Of a DNA stretch of 64,000 bases, positions 51,901 through 64,000 are shown piece after piece. The translations under genes were made by a program, and so were the position numbers. Source of the DNA: Trichoplax sp. H2 (taxonomy: Eukaryota; Placozoa; Uniplacotomia; Trichoplacea). Under the pieces are notes generated by a model. It had not been told where the DNA came from. It saw nothing but the letters and a program-made list of their open reading frames with translations, and searched no databases. Where the stretch lies: positions 22,697 to 86,696 of the forward strand of contig NOWV01000255.1 of the NCBI GenBank assembly GCA_003344405.1. Reading direction: 5' to 3'. Position 1 is the first letter of the stretch; every line of letters begins with the position of its first letter.

Positions 51901-54900
51901 GAACGGCTACAATGGTAATAAATAATTCGGAACTGTTTAGTTATTTTGATAGCAGAGTTTGACTACTTCTATACCGTAGATCGATTTAGCCAATATTATT
52001 GGAATGGAATAAATGTTCAGTGCATGATAGAATATTGAACTATTGTAATATAGCTTATTCGCGGTGATATTCCACGTTACGCAGTAACTTACTTCTGGTC
52101 TCCCTTTCGACAAGCCGCGAGCCTCTGGTGAGAGAATAACAATTTCAAAATCAACTTTTCGATCTAATTCTTGACTAATTGCATTTGCTTCTTCAACCAT
52201 GGGCAAAAGTTCAATTAACTCCTCTCGAAGTAACAATTGCTCTCGTGATTTTTCTGATGTATCCATGTCAAATCCGGCCACAGCAGCAATTTCTTCTTGT
52301 GCTTTTTCATAAGTTACCGTAGGCAGCCTGATATTATTGGCCTTTGCGGCTTCCAATTCCAACGGGTGATGGAAAACATATAAGTGATTTGATCCGAACA
52401 TAACCCTAATTTAAGAATAGAATGACAAATGTCGACATAAATCACATAACTGAGCTATTGGTTAAGCCTCATCATCTATTCTTATATCAAACTTCTATTC
52501 TGATATTCAATAGGATTGTATGTGTGTCTATCTTTTCTGACAGCGTTACCTATCACCATGGTGGAGAATAACTTTCGAGGTAACTGTTTCACCATTTAAA
52601 AGTACTTTTGCATTATTGCAAGCACGAACGGTAATTTGCCCATCCTTACTGGTTACAATTGCGTGTTCCGATAGAATGCTATACAATATAAAATGTACGT
52701 AGATAATTGTGATTAGTCGTTTATATTGATGCTGTTGAATTTTAACCGAATAAATTGCCATGATGCTTGATGAACTTTCAAAGAAAAGCAGAGTCTGAAT
52801 ATGGGGTTTTACACCCTGAAAATCAGTTTAGTAAATCTCTGTATATGAGCTGCAGGCTAAATGAGCTACAATTCCGGTATGATTATTTCGTAACGATTAA
52901 CTGCTCCAATTTAGACAGTTTTGCATGTATCTGTTATTGAATTCGAGAACCGTATGCTCTTTGCAATAACGATTTAATTTGAATTAAGTTTTCTTAGCGA
53001 ATAGCTGCTATATAAAAGTACGGTACATATCAGGGCAATAGACTAGATGGTTTCGTAGCTATTCCGTCTTGTTTAGATATTGATTAAAAATTATAATGAT
53101 TGCATGTATTATTTGCACTCTATATGAAACGAAGTAAGGTAACGAGAAAACTGAGATCTTACCTCAAACCCTTCAGCTCGATTGCTGGCGAAGTATCACC
53201 TAAACCATTGCCAATAATATTTTCTCCTTCATTAATAGTGTGGATAATCATTGCCGACAGTTGAGAATCAACATTTAGATTCCAAAAATGTGGAGATGTT
53301 TTGGCAGCTTCTTTGACGGAGATGGCAGCTTTATTTGCTTCCTAAGACATTGAAGACATTTATTAAATAATACTGCATTGCTTGTAGCACTGTAACATAA
53401 CGATCGTATATTAGCATATTTTTAGATATGATGAATTCGACTTGACGTGATTTTAAACCTACCTCGTATAATTCTTGAGCCAGAACTAATTTTTCCTGCC
53501 ATGATTGATTCATTTCTTCAAGCCTTCGATCATTCTCTACCATCTAAGAATATTTAATAAGAATTTAGATCAGCAATGCTTAATAATTCGTATCAATCTG
53601 CAGTTTGTATGAAAAGGGTAAACGAGATTATAACTTACCCTAGCTCGTAGCTCTTCTTCCATTTGTTCTTTCATTTTGGCAATTTCTGCATATCAAATAA
53701 TCCAGATTAATAAACTAAATGACGTAATGTAAATCCATCAAGTAATTGAATTTTTTGATTTGCTCTCACCTTCTTCCGAAATTCCTTCTGCAGCTTTTTC
53801 GTCCTCATCATCATCATCCTTTGGAATTTCACCATTTTCTAATGCCGCTTTCAACTTGGCATTTTCCTCCTGTAATTCGCGTATTAATTTCTCTGTTGGA
53901 TCTTCATTAACTACCGCACTGGTCTTAATCTGCTTAGCTCGATCAGCTGTAAATATCGTATATTAATTAATCGTTAATATGATATAGTAGATTGGGTTTG
54001 TTAGTTAAAAAGAACGCGCATATGTTCTGGTCATTAATGAATAGAAACACTAGCTACTTCCGATTGTTGCCTTACCATAACGTAAAGTTGATAATGTTTC
54101 GTCAAAGTTAATATCTGCAGGGCTAATAGCTGCAATCTACCATAAAAATATCGTGTAGGATAAGTACTAGTTGGTTCAAGTTTTCCGTCCTAACTGTACA
54201 GATCAGATAGAACTAGAATCTATTCACTAACCATGATAGTTTTACTGTTTCCGCCAAGAGCATTCTTGAGCAGCTTTGTCAAGACAGAGTCACGATATGG
54301 AACTGTACCCAATATAAGCAAAGTGGATTTTAGGATAAAATAGATCGTTGATAAAGTTTTAAAAGCTGATATATAATAGAACTGAAATACTCCCACTGAG
54401 GAAAGTAGCATTAATTTGATGATGTGATTTGTAAAAATTATAAACGGAAATTATTCCGACGTTTCATTACTCGCCATGGCGTACCTCGAACATTCTTTCC
54501 ATTCGCCTTGTCAGCAAGCGCTTTGCAAAGATAGATAGTAGTTTAAAATGAGTACTTTACTTTTATAGTAAGTGAACTTTATTAAATGTACGTAGCATGA
54601 TTAGTATTAAGCATTGTCGTATGATTTTTAGCGACTAATTTAACTACCTGCAATAACATTGCCAAGACTGGATAACGACTGATTAATAGCTGCACCTTCC
54701 TTCAAGCGATCTCCAGTAGCTCCAGTAGAATCAGCTCGTTCACTAAGTCATAGAATTTAAAATTTCTTTCAGAGGCGAAATAACGGATACTAGATCTGTA
54801 ACTCAAATTACAGCATATTTTCTATTCTAAATTAGATATCCTTGTATGGCGAAGGAGATATTCCTTAAAATATAATCCTAACATTTACCTTCCAGCTAAA

Positions 54901-57900
54901 TCAACCAAATTTATAATGGCTGATTTTGTCGTTTCTTGACCTGCAGCGTTCTTTCCTTTCTGATGAAAAGTAACTCCAACAATTGTGTGAGCACGGCTAT
55001 AAGGAAAAAGATGTAAAAATGATTGCTATATACTGTAAAAGGATCTCGAGATTACCTTGTTATGTAAGAGGCAGAGGCTGTAAATATCTAAATTATCTTA
55101 CCTGCTGGTGGCATTCATTAAAGTTGCTGCTACTGTTCTATTTCTTGTTCCTTCTTCCATTCTGTTCTCGATATCTTTGTAGGAATTAACTGGTACTGTC
55201 AATAACGATTCCACTACAAAAAAATTGCTGACTCAGTAATCGATATTCGATCCAATTGAGATTAAGATATTTTTATTTAGCTGCTTATTATCCATTGGAT
55301 TCACTGTAGATTACCGTAAAATCCTTTTTTGGGATGTTGACGAACTCTTAATCCTTTCTTGGACTTGGATTTAGAATTAAGTAGGTCACGAACCTAGAGC
55401 AACACCAATGAAATTTTATTAGTCTAGTTTACTTTAGCGATAGAGTGTAGCACTAGTAATTACAACCGATATCTAAGTAAGAGGATAGAAACCTTTCTGG
55501 CCGTTACTAGTTACTTGTATCAATTATAATCGCAAATGTGATTTGATTTTATTCGATAAGTTAAGATAGTGAATAAGACATCTGACTAGTTTTATATACA
55601 TTTACCTGCTCATTATAGATTTCTAACATGCTAAAAGAGACCTGAAAGAATTAAAGAGCAATAGAGATGTTAAATTTGATAAAGTAGCAAATGTTTGTTT
55701 TACACGTGCATTCGCTGATTATTGTATAGCTTTATAACGCAATGATCGGAGATATTTTAAGGCCATCATTGCACGGCAGTATTACCTCAAATTCAGAACT
55801 GTCGCCGCTCTCTTTCTTTCCTTCTATACCTTTAAACATTTCGTCGCAAAATAAGGGTACGATACCTGATAAAAAAATCGCAGGAAAATGTTAACTCTAA
55901 TTTTATCGAAAAGGCACGGTTTAATTTTCTATATTCATGATATTGTGATCGATGTACTCAATATAGAGCCCTTTTAGGTATCCAATCGAAAATATAAAAA
56001 TGAACAAGTAAACTTCATATACTATAACACTAATTAAAGTTTTATAAAAGGAGTACATTTAACAGAAAAGAGAGATAATATAGTTTACCTTTATTTTTTC
56101 CATATCCAACAATGGAATAAGATTTCCCGGAACCAGTTTGGCCATAAGCAAATAGTGTGCTATTAAAGCCATTCCAAGCATTGTCGAGTACACCTCGGCC
56201 TAAGTCATCAAATACTTTTTTCTGTATGGCATAGTTGGCATTATTTTGAAATAGAAGAGAAGAAGGAAAGAAATTAATATCAAGCTTAAGATGAGAGACT
56301 ATATTTTATCGCTAATATAATAATGGAGGAAAATTTCAGTATAATTTATAGTTCATAGCATTACTACAATAATCAATCCAAATACTTAATTTTTATGAGC
56401 AGTTTTAATCATCATAACGAAGGCAAAATAAAACTAACCTGATCAGCATAATGGGGATGGGTGGGTGCAAGATAGCCATCGTCTTGTTCCTCGTAGTCAT
56501 CATGTGACCAATAACTAAAATCGAAGGCAAATTTTCTTGGTTCTTCATTTGGTTGTTCTGGATCGATTAATTCTGTGACATTGTCGTGCATATTGACTAT
56601 TAAACCAGCATTTCTTGCTTTTTCACGCGAATTGTAAGAATGGTTAAGGTTGATCAATTAACGAAATCATGCTTGCCATTAAAATTATAGTACAGGTAGT
56701 AATCAAATTAGTAATTCTTAGTAAATTGATATTGGTCAATTATTCGCATGATATGTCTTTGATTTATAGCCATACTGAAGGAAACATAATACAAATTATT
56801 CTAGTTTCTGACTTTGCTAGTGATTGTCTTCTTCACATTATACTGTACATATAAAATAACTAAGAGAATAGCACAGCATCCGCATCTCATTCTTAATCAG
56901 ATATCATCAAATAAAATGAAGTTCCGATTTCAAGGCGTGAGTATGAGAAAATTTAAGCCACTGTTAACGTGAAATAAATATCCAATTCTATTCTCGTACG
57001 TGTCTTACATCATCAGCAATACGTCAATTTATAACAAAAATATGATAAATGTGATTTTGTAACCCATAAAGCGTATTATCTATTTTCTCTGCTAGTAAGC
57101 AATAATTTAATGTACGATAGCTTTTTCTGATACAGGTGAAAATGTGAATAACTTTGATTTGATATGGATAACGTAGTGTAAACAAAATAAGTGAAGGATT
57201 GGTGATTAGCCTTTGAACGAAATATTAAATAGAATGAAGAAACTGCTTCCAAAGTGAATGACAAAAATTAATAATTTATCACTGAGATTTAATGTCATTG
57301 CCGTCTTGAACTATCCCGACGGCGGCCATAACACGAAAACTGGCTTATCATAAACGGATAAGTGATTAATACCACTTCACCGTTTTATATACCGCAAGTT
57401 ATAAACAAATTAAGATACATCATATGGTTATAGTGGGTTAGAATCTTTGCGTTATAGTTCAGGTTTATCATAGTATTGAAACGGCAATTATAATACAAGA
57501 ATTGATTTATCATTAAATCAACTTGTATATAGGTCCAAAGTATTGCCGTTGATTAGAAACTTTACTTACTTTAGTTTATGGCACTCAACTGTTTTAAATT
57601 AATTTAATCGTAAATGAGCTTTGGTCCTAAATACGGTTCCGCTAATTAAAAATTAAATTCTAAGTCAAATTTGTCTTAGTTATCTTAACGATAATGAGAT
57701 AGCTGGCCTACCATAACCTAATCCAGTAGATAGGCTAAGGCAACGTTCCGGGTACATAACTATTTTAGCAAAATCGAAATAATGTTTATTCCATCGTACC
57801 ATTGTGGTTGATTGACGTATCGATTCCATTTTTCTGAACTATCATAACGCTATTAAGATTATTCTTGCCAAAATAAAATCGACTTTTAATATAAGACATC

Positions 57901-58031
57901 AATTCTACTAAGTCATGAAAAAAAAATTTATTCTATCAAGCGAGTATAGCAGATCAGAATGTAAAACAGACTTCATGAAAGGATATAAATGGCCTAACGC
58001 GAACGGCAACTTTAACGTTTTCGTCTGTCAT
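48916..58031 (-). CDS. KIF28: Kinesin-3 motor protein, KIF28/KLP-6 type
   Basis: Twenty-eight exons, 1,143 residues: 57987-58031, 56439-56633, 56089-56221, 55786-55865, 55606-55641, 55315-55393, 55102-55213, 54889-54996, 54648-54742, 54485-54520, 54232-54302, 54076-54136, 53770-53946, 53639-53685, 53463-53543, 53163-53341, 52550-52678, 52093-52405, 51772-51906, 51582-51665, 51442-51504, 51239-51319, 51030-51095, 50774-50899, 50469-50648, 49808-49888, 49593-49649, 48916-49497. The motor (about 1-357) starts [10 protein letters not shown] and has P-loop GQTGSGKS (107-114), switch I NATSSR, switch II DLAGSER (259-265) and VPYRDSVLT (307-315). A coiled coil ([15 protein letters not shown]) and an FHA domain (about 468-575, HFWNLN ... 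[14 protein letters not shown]) follow, then the kinesin-3 stalk region and a short helical stretch. The acidic proline-rich tail holds two 35-residue repeats and ends CIVL. It moves cargo toward microtubule plus ends. [10 protein letters not shown] and the [10 protein letters not shown] form point to KIF28/KLP-6 rather than KIF1. Confidence 0.93.
49043..49252 (-). repeat. Two coding tandem copies of 105 bp in the kinesin tail
   Basis: Two 35-codon units (KDQPE..PESV.. DD...KT.D...KA.DNHS) lie in the last kinesin exon with a period of 105 bp. They extend the acidic, disordered tail without breaking frame. Confidence 0.85.
56634..57986 (-). other. U12-type AT-AC intron (kinesin intron 1)
   Basis: On the minus strand the first kinesin exon ends GTTAGGCCATTT and the intron begins ATATCCTTTC, the minor-spliceosome donor consensus. 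It ends CCTTAACCATTCTTAC, with a U12 branch-site match (CCTTAAC) about 11 nt before a terminal AC. Joining VRVRPF to NSREKARN restores the universal kinesin N terminus in phase 0. No AG acceptor exists in the right place. Confidence 0.88.
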
Positions 58032-60175
58032 GGCGGTTAACAGTTAAATTCTGGAGTTCTGAATCAATCCAATTTCTGACTTGTCGAATCTAAACGTTAG
58101 AATGGTCTACTTTAATATTGATGCTGTCAGTTTAGTTATCTTAGTCTACAGAAATCAATGCAAAGGTCACTACTTGGTAAGCACTCCTAAATGTAGCGTA
58201 TAATTCTATTTTCGTCGGCTTCACTTAGGTGTTAAAAAGAGTATATCATACAGAAAATCATGAGACTATGATGTTTATAACTGGTTGAGCACTATACTAA
58301 TGAAATACTGCAAAAGTCTGTTCTAGCTTAGCCTTATCAATAACTTTTTCGCTGCCTCTATAAATAGATTGTTTAATAAACCTACCCAATCAATAATAAC
58401 AAATATAAAAATTAAGTCTTCATAACCTATACTAAATCCTATATGTGCACAGTTTGTAGTCGAATGAATAGGCTTTTAAATAACCTATTAAGTTGTCGGT
58501 ATGGCATACCAATAATAACACCTGGTTTCAATATAGTTCCTTATGTGATCACTGAGTGTCTCCTGTATTTCTCCTGTATACTATTAAATCTAAATCTACG
58601 GTAATTAACAACTATCATACTCATATTCCTTATAACTGCAGAAAAATGACCTATGACCTGTTGCTAACAACATAAATCCACACCTTGATATTACAACTCT
58701 AGTATTAAAATAGATGTCGCCTTGGCAACAGTTTCATGGCGTAGAAGGATTACTACGTGAGGGTATAAACTGACGTCATACAGACTTAATGTGGAACTTA
58801 AAATAAATCGATCATAAATGGATTATAGTGTGCTTTAGATCAATGAAACCAATTACAAAAATTGTGCAGTATTATAACCGGCATTAACAAAGTATGAACG
58901 GTGTAATAAAACTAACATTCTAGAATAAGCAGCATTGCATATGTAAATGTTATGGATAAATCGATAGAAATCAATATTTATAAAGCTACATGGGAGGAAA
59001 AATTAGCAATTTTGTGTATCCTTGTTACGATACTGCTTATAACTTAAGTAATTACGGCATTGGTTAGTGAATAATAAGCATCTTAGAATAGTCTAGATAA
59101 AGCCATATGCTATGTTTAATGTTCGATTTGCTAGGCTTGGAGTTGATGTTTTGGTAATAGAATCGTGATATAAAACAAAAATTACAGCCAATTAATTTAC
59201 TATAAAACGAAAGGCGAGCTACTTCTAACAATTGAACCGTTTATGGACAGAGGATGAGTATTGCTACCCTCGAAGTTTCAGAATATCTACATACTCGTAT
59301 CTATTTAGTAGTTTCATAATTCATAAAACAAAGATATCGTGCATTAAGTGCCTGAGTACCAGAATACTTATAGTAGATTATAAGGTACTATAGATTAGTA
59401 GGAAGAAGTGCAGAATTTTATAGCTGTATATCATACGTCTGTAGCAAAATATGAGTGGTATAAAATAAAATCAACAATTTTTGTGCTATATCGAAATACG
59501 AGAGTATTAAACCAGGTGTAGAACTTGATATTTTCAATCATAGCTTGAACAATGATGTCTTAATGTTACTGCATCATGACTCGATCTACCATAGAAGTCA
59601 TGAAACCATAAACTAAAAATTAGCAAGTTCATTCATTTTAATTATAATATAAGTAAATGATTTGATATGGTTTAACCGACATTGTATAAGAACAATTATA
59701 GCTTTGCTAGATTATTTTAATTTTACTAAAATCGATTTTTTTAGGCGAAAATAAGTGGTTTCATATCTAATCGATAAGATTTTAATACTAGTACAGTTCT
59801 TATAGTCTAACTCGCTACGTAATACATGATTAGAATAATTGCTGACGTAGGTGAAACAATAACTATATTACGGGTTTCTTTTAAAATGACTGGTAAAGTA
59901 GATAAATAATAAACCAAATTGTTCATAGTATTACCTTTTAAACAGTTTACAATGTATTCATGAGCTGTGAGTTAGTATAAGAATTAATACAACATTAATG
60001 TAGTTAAATGCTTTCATATTTGCTTATGCATTCTGGTTATCATAAGAAGTAACGTCTCGTAAATTTCTTAATACTTGAACATAGTAAGGCCAGTGATTGT
60101 CTGACCTTTAGCAACATAATGCTTATAAACTACATCTTTAGAATTGAAAAAAAACGATATTCATCACTTTAACTT
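58032..60175. other. Non-coding region upstream of the kinesin
   Basis: AT-rich sequence that should contain the kinesin promoter at its left end. I found no exon, RNA gene or clear repeat. Confidence 0.5.
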
Positions 60176-60615
60176 TAGAGCGCTTTGCTTGGCCTTCTTT
60201 GGATGTGGAGAATTCGAACATTTCCGTTGAGATGACATTGACTTGGTCTCTGATCGTATCCATGGACCCATGTTTCATCTCTTGTATCAAGAACTATATA
60301 AAAACGATCAATGGAAGTAAGTAGTACATTCATTATTCAATACTGACCGGCTATGATACGTTTGGTGTAAGTTGGATTATCCGCAACTTTTTAAAGCATT
60401 TCTTGGCTGACCGTCTGCCGTTGCAACTTATGGTCAATGGTTAGCAGGCGTGGTACGAACTTCGCAGCGACGCGATAGATGTTCAAATCAACCGTAAGTA
60501 TGGTAAATGCACTTTAAATGGAAATACCAATACCTTTAGCCATCTCAGGTACTGTTAAATGGCGATCTGATTTGATGAGCTCGTTAACTTTATTGGTTAA
60601 GCCATCGGTTTATAA
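60176..60615 (-). mobile_element. Decayed mariner/Tc1-superfamily transposase fragment
   Basis: Minus-strand translation in several frames gives an ordered series of matches to the mariner transposases of the kind captured in SETMAR. First comes a helix-turn-helix part (NKVNELIKSDRHLTVPEMAK, then GIGIS), then AKFVPRLLTIDHKLQRQTVS, an IIAG stretch, and DETWVHGYDQ, which includes the first catalytic aspartate region. It carries in-frame stops, at least two frame shifts and an insertion of about 70 bp between IIAG and DETW. It lacks the C-terminal catalytic part. No terminal inverted repeats were found. It is an inactive relic. Confidence 0.75.
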
Positions 60616-62724
60616 AAGTACATACGGAAAGTAAGTTTTAAGGAAATACGTGAATGATGTTATGGAAAAGTTATAATGGATAGGAACGAATGAGAATATT
60701 CTAATTTAATGTTAAAAGAACAACGATATTGTAAAGGTTATGAATTAAAGCAATTATTTTTTTAATTCCTTTTTTATTTATAATGAATAATAAAAGCACA
60801 ATTTGGTAATAAAAATTGCCAAAAACACCACGAAATCATGCTACTGAGAGATTCCCTGCTCGTCTTAGATTCTGCCTTCGTTGATCAACTTTGTCTTCAG
60901 AATTAAATCTCCAATACCTATGTAAGAGTATTAACAATTGTAGCTTAATAATTTAAGGCGTATTGGGTAAGATAAGTAGCAGTAATTTTTAACTATTGAA
61001 TATTCGATATATTAATTTGCGGAATAGTTGCTTGTTGATGTGACAACTATTGATTCCCATTAATTAATTATTAGAATATTTGTGATCACATACAAATAAA
61101 CTGATAAATGAATTACTTATTACATTGAAAAAGAGTCGGTCACCTTGCTTAAGTAATAAAAAGCTTGCTAGCCATGTTAATTTTGTCACCATTAACATTT
61201 ACGCTATTAGCTCAGCATAGCTCGGCATAGGAGAACTATCATTAAGCTAAGATATTTGGTATTATTCAATAACTTTAGTCAGAGCAAGCCCATAAATGAA
61301 CTGAATTTGAGCATTTATTTATGATGTAGTACAAATAATTTTCATTAAACGCAGTCAAGTTAAGGTTCTTAATTGGGGAGTAAGTTAATCAAGAATGACA
61401 ATTATGATTTATAAAATTAGGTATAAATAAAGATTGCCGTAATATTACAACCATATGAATCATATGAACGCTCTATCGATGTATAAATGTTCACATCTAT
61501 TAATTAATTTTTCTTTGATCAATTCATTCATAACATCACACAGTAAAATGATAAAATGTCTTTCGAATATTAATGTATAAGTTTTTAATGATATCAACGA
61601 TGATTGCTTAATCGATTGATTTTCTTTAAACTGATTACTACAGTACTATATATATACATATTTATTTTGATTCTTCCAATATTGGCCACCTGTTATAGTA
61701 CGAGAATAATCGTCTTAAGAATGAATGGAATATCATTCAAGAAGAACCTAATCTAGAGTAATAAATGATATTGCCTTTAAAAATTGAATAAACAACTAAA
61801 ATATACACGCATATATGGTAGTTTATCATAAATGTAATTTACCAGAAATTTGTGATGTAATAAATATTCTATTTTAAGAGATCGACATTAGGACGTGTAC
61901 TTCAGAAGATTTAACGCCCTTTTTTATCCATTCGTTTCATAATAGATGAGTTTGGACCCGCCGACTTCGTTGGCGATAATGTCTGTAGTACTTGAAATGT
62001 ATAAGATCCCAGGTATCTCTATTAGAGTTATATCTTTATAAATGATCAGCTTTTCCATCAGCATTAAAGCCTCTAGTACACGGGTATTAGCTATTAGCCA
62101 CGAAGGTATGGCAGGATCATTGTAAGTCTAAGATATTTACTATCATTTAATTACTAAGAGTACAGTAAATTTATAATACAACTGAATTTCAGCATTCATC
62201 AATGCTATGCATAGTACAAGTACTTTTCAAAAGAGAAATCAAAGCTAAGATCGTCACTTAAGGATTGAAATTAATGAGGAATTATGATGTCTAAAATCAA
62301 GCATAATCAAGATTCGTCTTGGTATTTCTTTCTTGATTTTATTAGTATTCTATTGATACAAATGAAATTCACATCTATTAATTATCCTTTAATCATCTAT
62401 GATATCGTAGAATGATAAATATCGAAATATCGATCTATAAATGATTCACGATAAAAAGCAGTTATCGTTTTATTTATTAATTTCTTGCTCTAAAACGTTA
62501 CAGTATGTCTATACAAGTTCATCAAGTTTTTTTAAGATGACTATATCCTGTTACATCGTTAGAATGATGGTCTCGAACATGAATGATACATTATTTTAGA
62601 AGAACTAATTTAGAATTTAACTGTAATGAAATGAAATATGTAGAGATCAAGCTACGAAACTTTAACAAACTTTGATTCTACTTTCGTTGCACTCCGGTCG
62701 AGTTAACGCTAATACTTTGACACC
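60616..62724. other. Non-coding region
   Basis: AT-rich sequence between the transposase relic and the LTR-like block. No exon, RNA gene or ordered repeat recognised. Confidence 0.45.
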
Positions 62725-63640
62725 AAATAAAATTTGGGGAAATAACCGAACAACAATTTATTACAAAACAAGAATGGAGAGAAACATAAACCGAACAACC
62801 TTACAAATACTTAGCTTTAAGTATTATTAAAATAAATGACAGACTTAAAAACTGTCAACGACCAAACAACCTTTCAAAAAGAAGAACGTTTTAACTTACG
62901 ACAATTCGACCCCGAAGGCCTTTTAAATTCAACAAGTTCTTCAAATAAAATCTTCTCCTACTCTCTCTTCCTCTAAATTTTCTAATTGCACTATCATTTA
63001 TAGGCTTCGTAGAGCCGTCAGAGGTATTTAAAACTAAACATTTGCTAACCAATCGCTCTTAAGATCCGTTTTACAAAACTACTTTGCACCATTTAAGAAA
63101 ACAAAAATCATTCAAAGTTCAGACACAATTTACCCTACGATTCCCTTACAAAACACTATAAAAGTAACAAGCTAACTATAAAAATACATCAAACTTCATT
63201 TCTAACATAATTTCTATCATTAATACACTATAAAAGTCTAAAAATCAACCTTTAAACATCAAGATTTAGTCATAAAAACAACATTCTAACTACCTAACAA
63301 TCAACACAACCTCTGCCAATTTCCATCTTATTTTCTATTTTCCTCACTAAATCTCCTAATGTGACTTCAAATCACGTCATAAAATTCCAAAGTTTCAAAT
63401 TCATAACAAAAAGTCCAAATCTCAAAAATCAACTCTTACGATATTTTTCATGAACAAAAATCCAAAACTTAAAACAGAAAAATTATAATTCAGAAATAAA
63501 TTAAAAATAAACCCGACCGGTTCCAAAACAGGAAAATTATATCGGACACAAACCCGACCGGTCCCAGAATCCGAAAACTATATCGGACACAAATCCGGAA
63601 ACATTTGCTTTTTATGAAGATCACAGTAATCGCTTATCAA
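62725..63640 (-). mobile_element. LTR-like block with primer-binding-site-like edge
   Basis: Read on the minus strand: TATAAAT (rc of 62997-63003), then about 250 nt with purine-rich stretches, then AATAAA (near 62758), then TTTATTTGGTGTCAAAGT. The TGGTGTCA start resembles tRNA primer-binding sites used by some LTR retroelements. The plus strand here is conspicuously poor in G, unlike flanking DNA, which marks the block as foreign. I saw no coding region beyond the presumed primer site, so it may be a solo LTR or a fragment. Its left and right limits are approximate. Confidence 0.4.
63510..63600. repeat. Short tandem repeat with ACCGGT palindrome, period 41 bp
   Basis: ACCCGACCGGT followed by TATATCGGACACAA occurs at 63511 and again at 63552, and a third, partial unit follows at about 63591. 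It lies at the upstream end of the LTR-like block, where enhancer repeats are often found. Confidence 0.75.
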
Positions 63641-64000
63641 AAAAATTTATATGACTACTACGACTACTTTTCTGACATTAGTATCGCTTAGTATTCGCGA
63701 GCATTGACAGTTGATGCTTTAGCGTCAGATTGTACTGTAACTGTACGAGTATAGACTACATTACAGTACTTTATCGTCATGTTATAAATCCCCTTTCTCT
63801 AAGGATAGGGTTTTGCTACTAAGTCAAATTTCTTTACAATTTGAATAGACGATGAAACGCCCTTTCTTTAGATTAGGCATTTGCTCTATAGGGCTACTTC
63901 TATAGTAATCTATATAATACCTTGTAAAATAATGAAGAAGAAAAGATGGCGACATGATGATTTGGCAGGGTAAAACTTAAAGACACTATCATTTTCTAGG
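63641..64000. other. Right-end non-coding sequence
   Basis: No exon, repeat or RNA gene recognised up to the window edge. A short related pair (CCCTTTCT(C/T)TA.G(A/G)(A/T)TAG, near 63790 and 63860) is present. Confidence 0.4.

Noticed and set aside
53760-53966. Plus-strand serine/phenylalanine-rich frame
   Set aside because: Antisense of kinesin coiled-coil exon 53770-53946.

Overview
The window is AT-rich, intron-dense animal DNA. Introns are mostly short, donors are mostly GTAAG-like, and the proteins are metazoan types (leucine-rich-repeat GPCR, GATAD1, kinesin-3, PDIA5-like). This fits a small early-branching animal genome, most likely a placozoan such as Trichoplax. The species is inferred from composition, gene style and gene content, not from a marker. 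I rebuilt six spliced genes by joining exons whose phases, splice sites and protein continuity all agree. None is visible as one long ORF.

Layout. (1) 1465-23441, plus strand: a giant LRR-containing GPCR of 52 exons and about 1,681 residues, with a signal peptide, a cysteine-rich LRR cap, 49 consecutive LRR exons and a single-exon seven-helix domain. (2) 23442-26084: a TATA/hairpin block, a nested repeat cluster and a TACAG microsatellite. (3) 26085-29923 and 31404-34362, plus: two tandem paralogous mitochondrial carriers of the SLC25A39/40 (glutathione importer) type, each with 11 exons at matching positions. A 78-bp tandem repeat lies between them. (4) 35225-36947, minus: a four-exon GATAD1 orthologue. 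(5) 37136-38215: a minisatellite array and TACAG/TACTG inverted repeats, followed by a TATA box. (6) 38488-46707, plus: a 27-exon, 866-residue PDIA5-like ER oxidoreductase with five thioredoxin-like modules, two 13-nt microexons and a KHDEL tail. (7) 47461-48121: two small intronless ORFs of unknown status. (8) 48916-58031, minus: a 28-exon, 1,143-residue kinesin-3 (KIF28/KLP-6 type). Its first intron has AT-AC U12-type ends and its C terminus reads as a CaaX box. (9) 58032-64000: mostly non-coding, with a decayed mariner-type transposase and an LTR-like block near the right end.

The genes do not form a pathway. The carriers and the PDIA5-like protein both touch thiol chemistry, but in different compartments, and nothing in the sequence links them. 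The most striking features are the LRR receptor, built almost wholly from interchangeable phase-2 exons, and the kinesin with a minor-spliceosome intron and a predicted lipid anchor.
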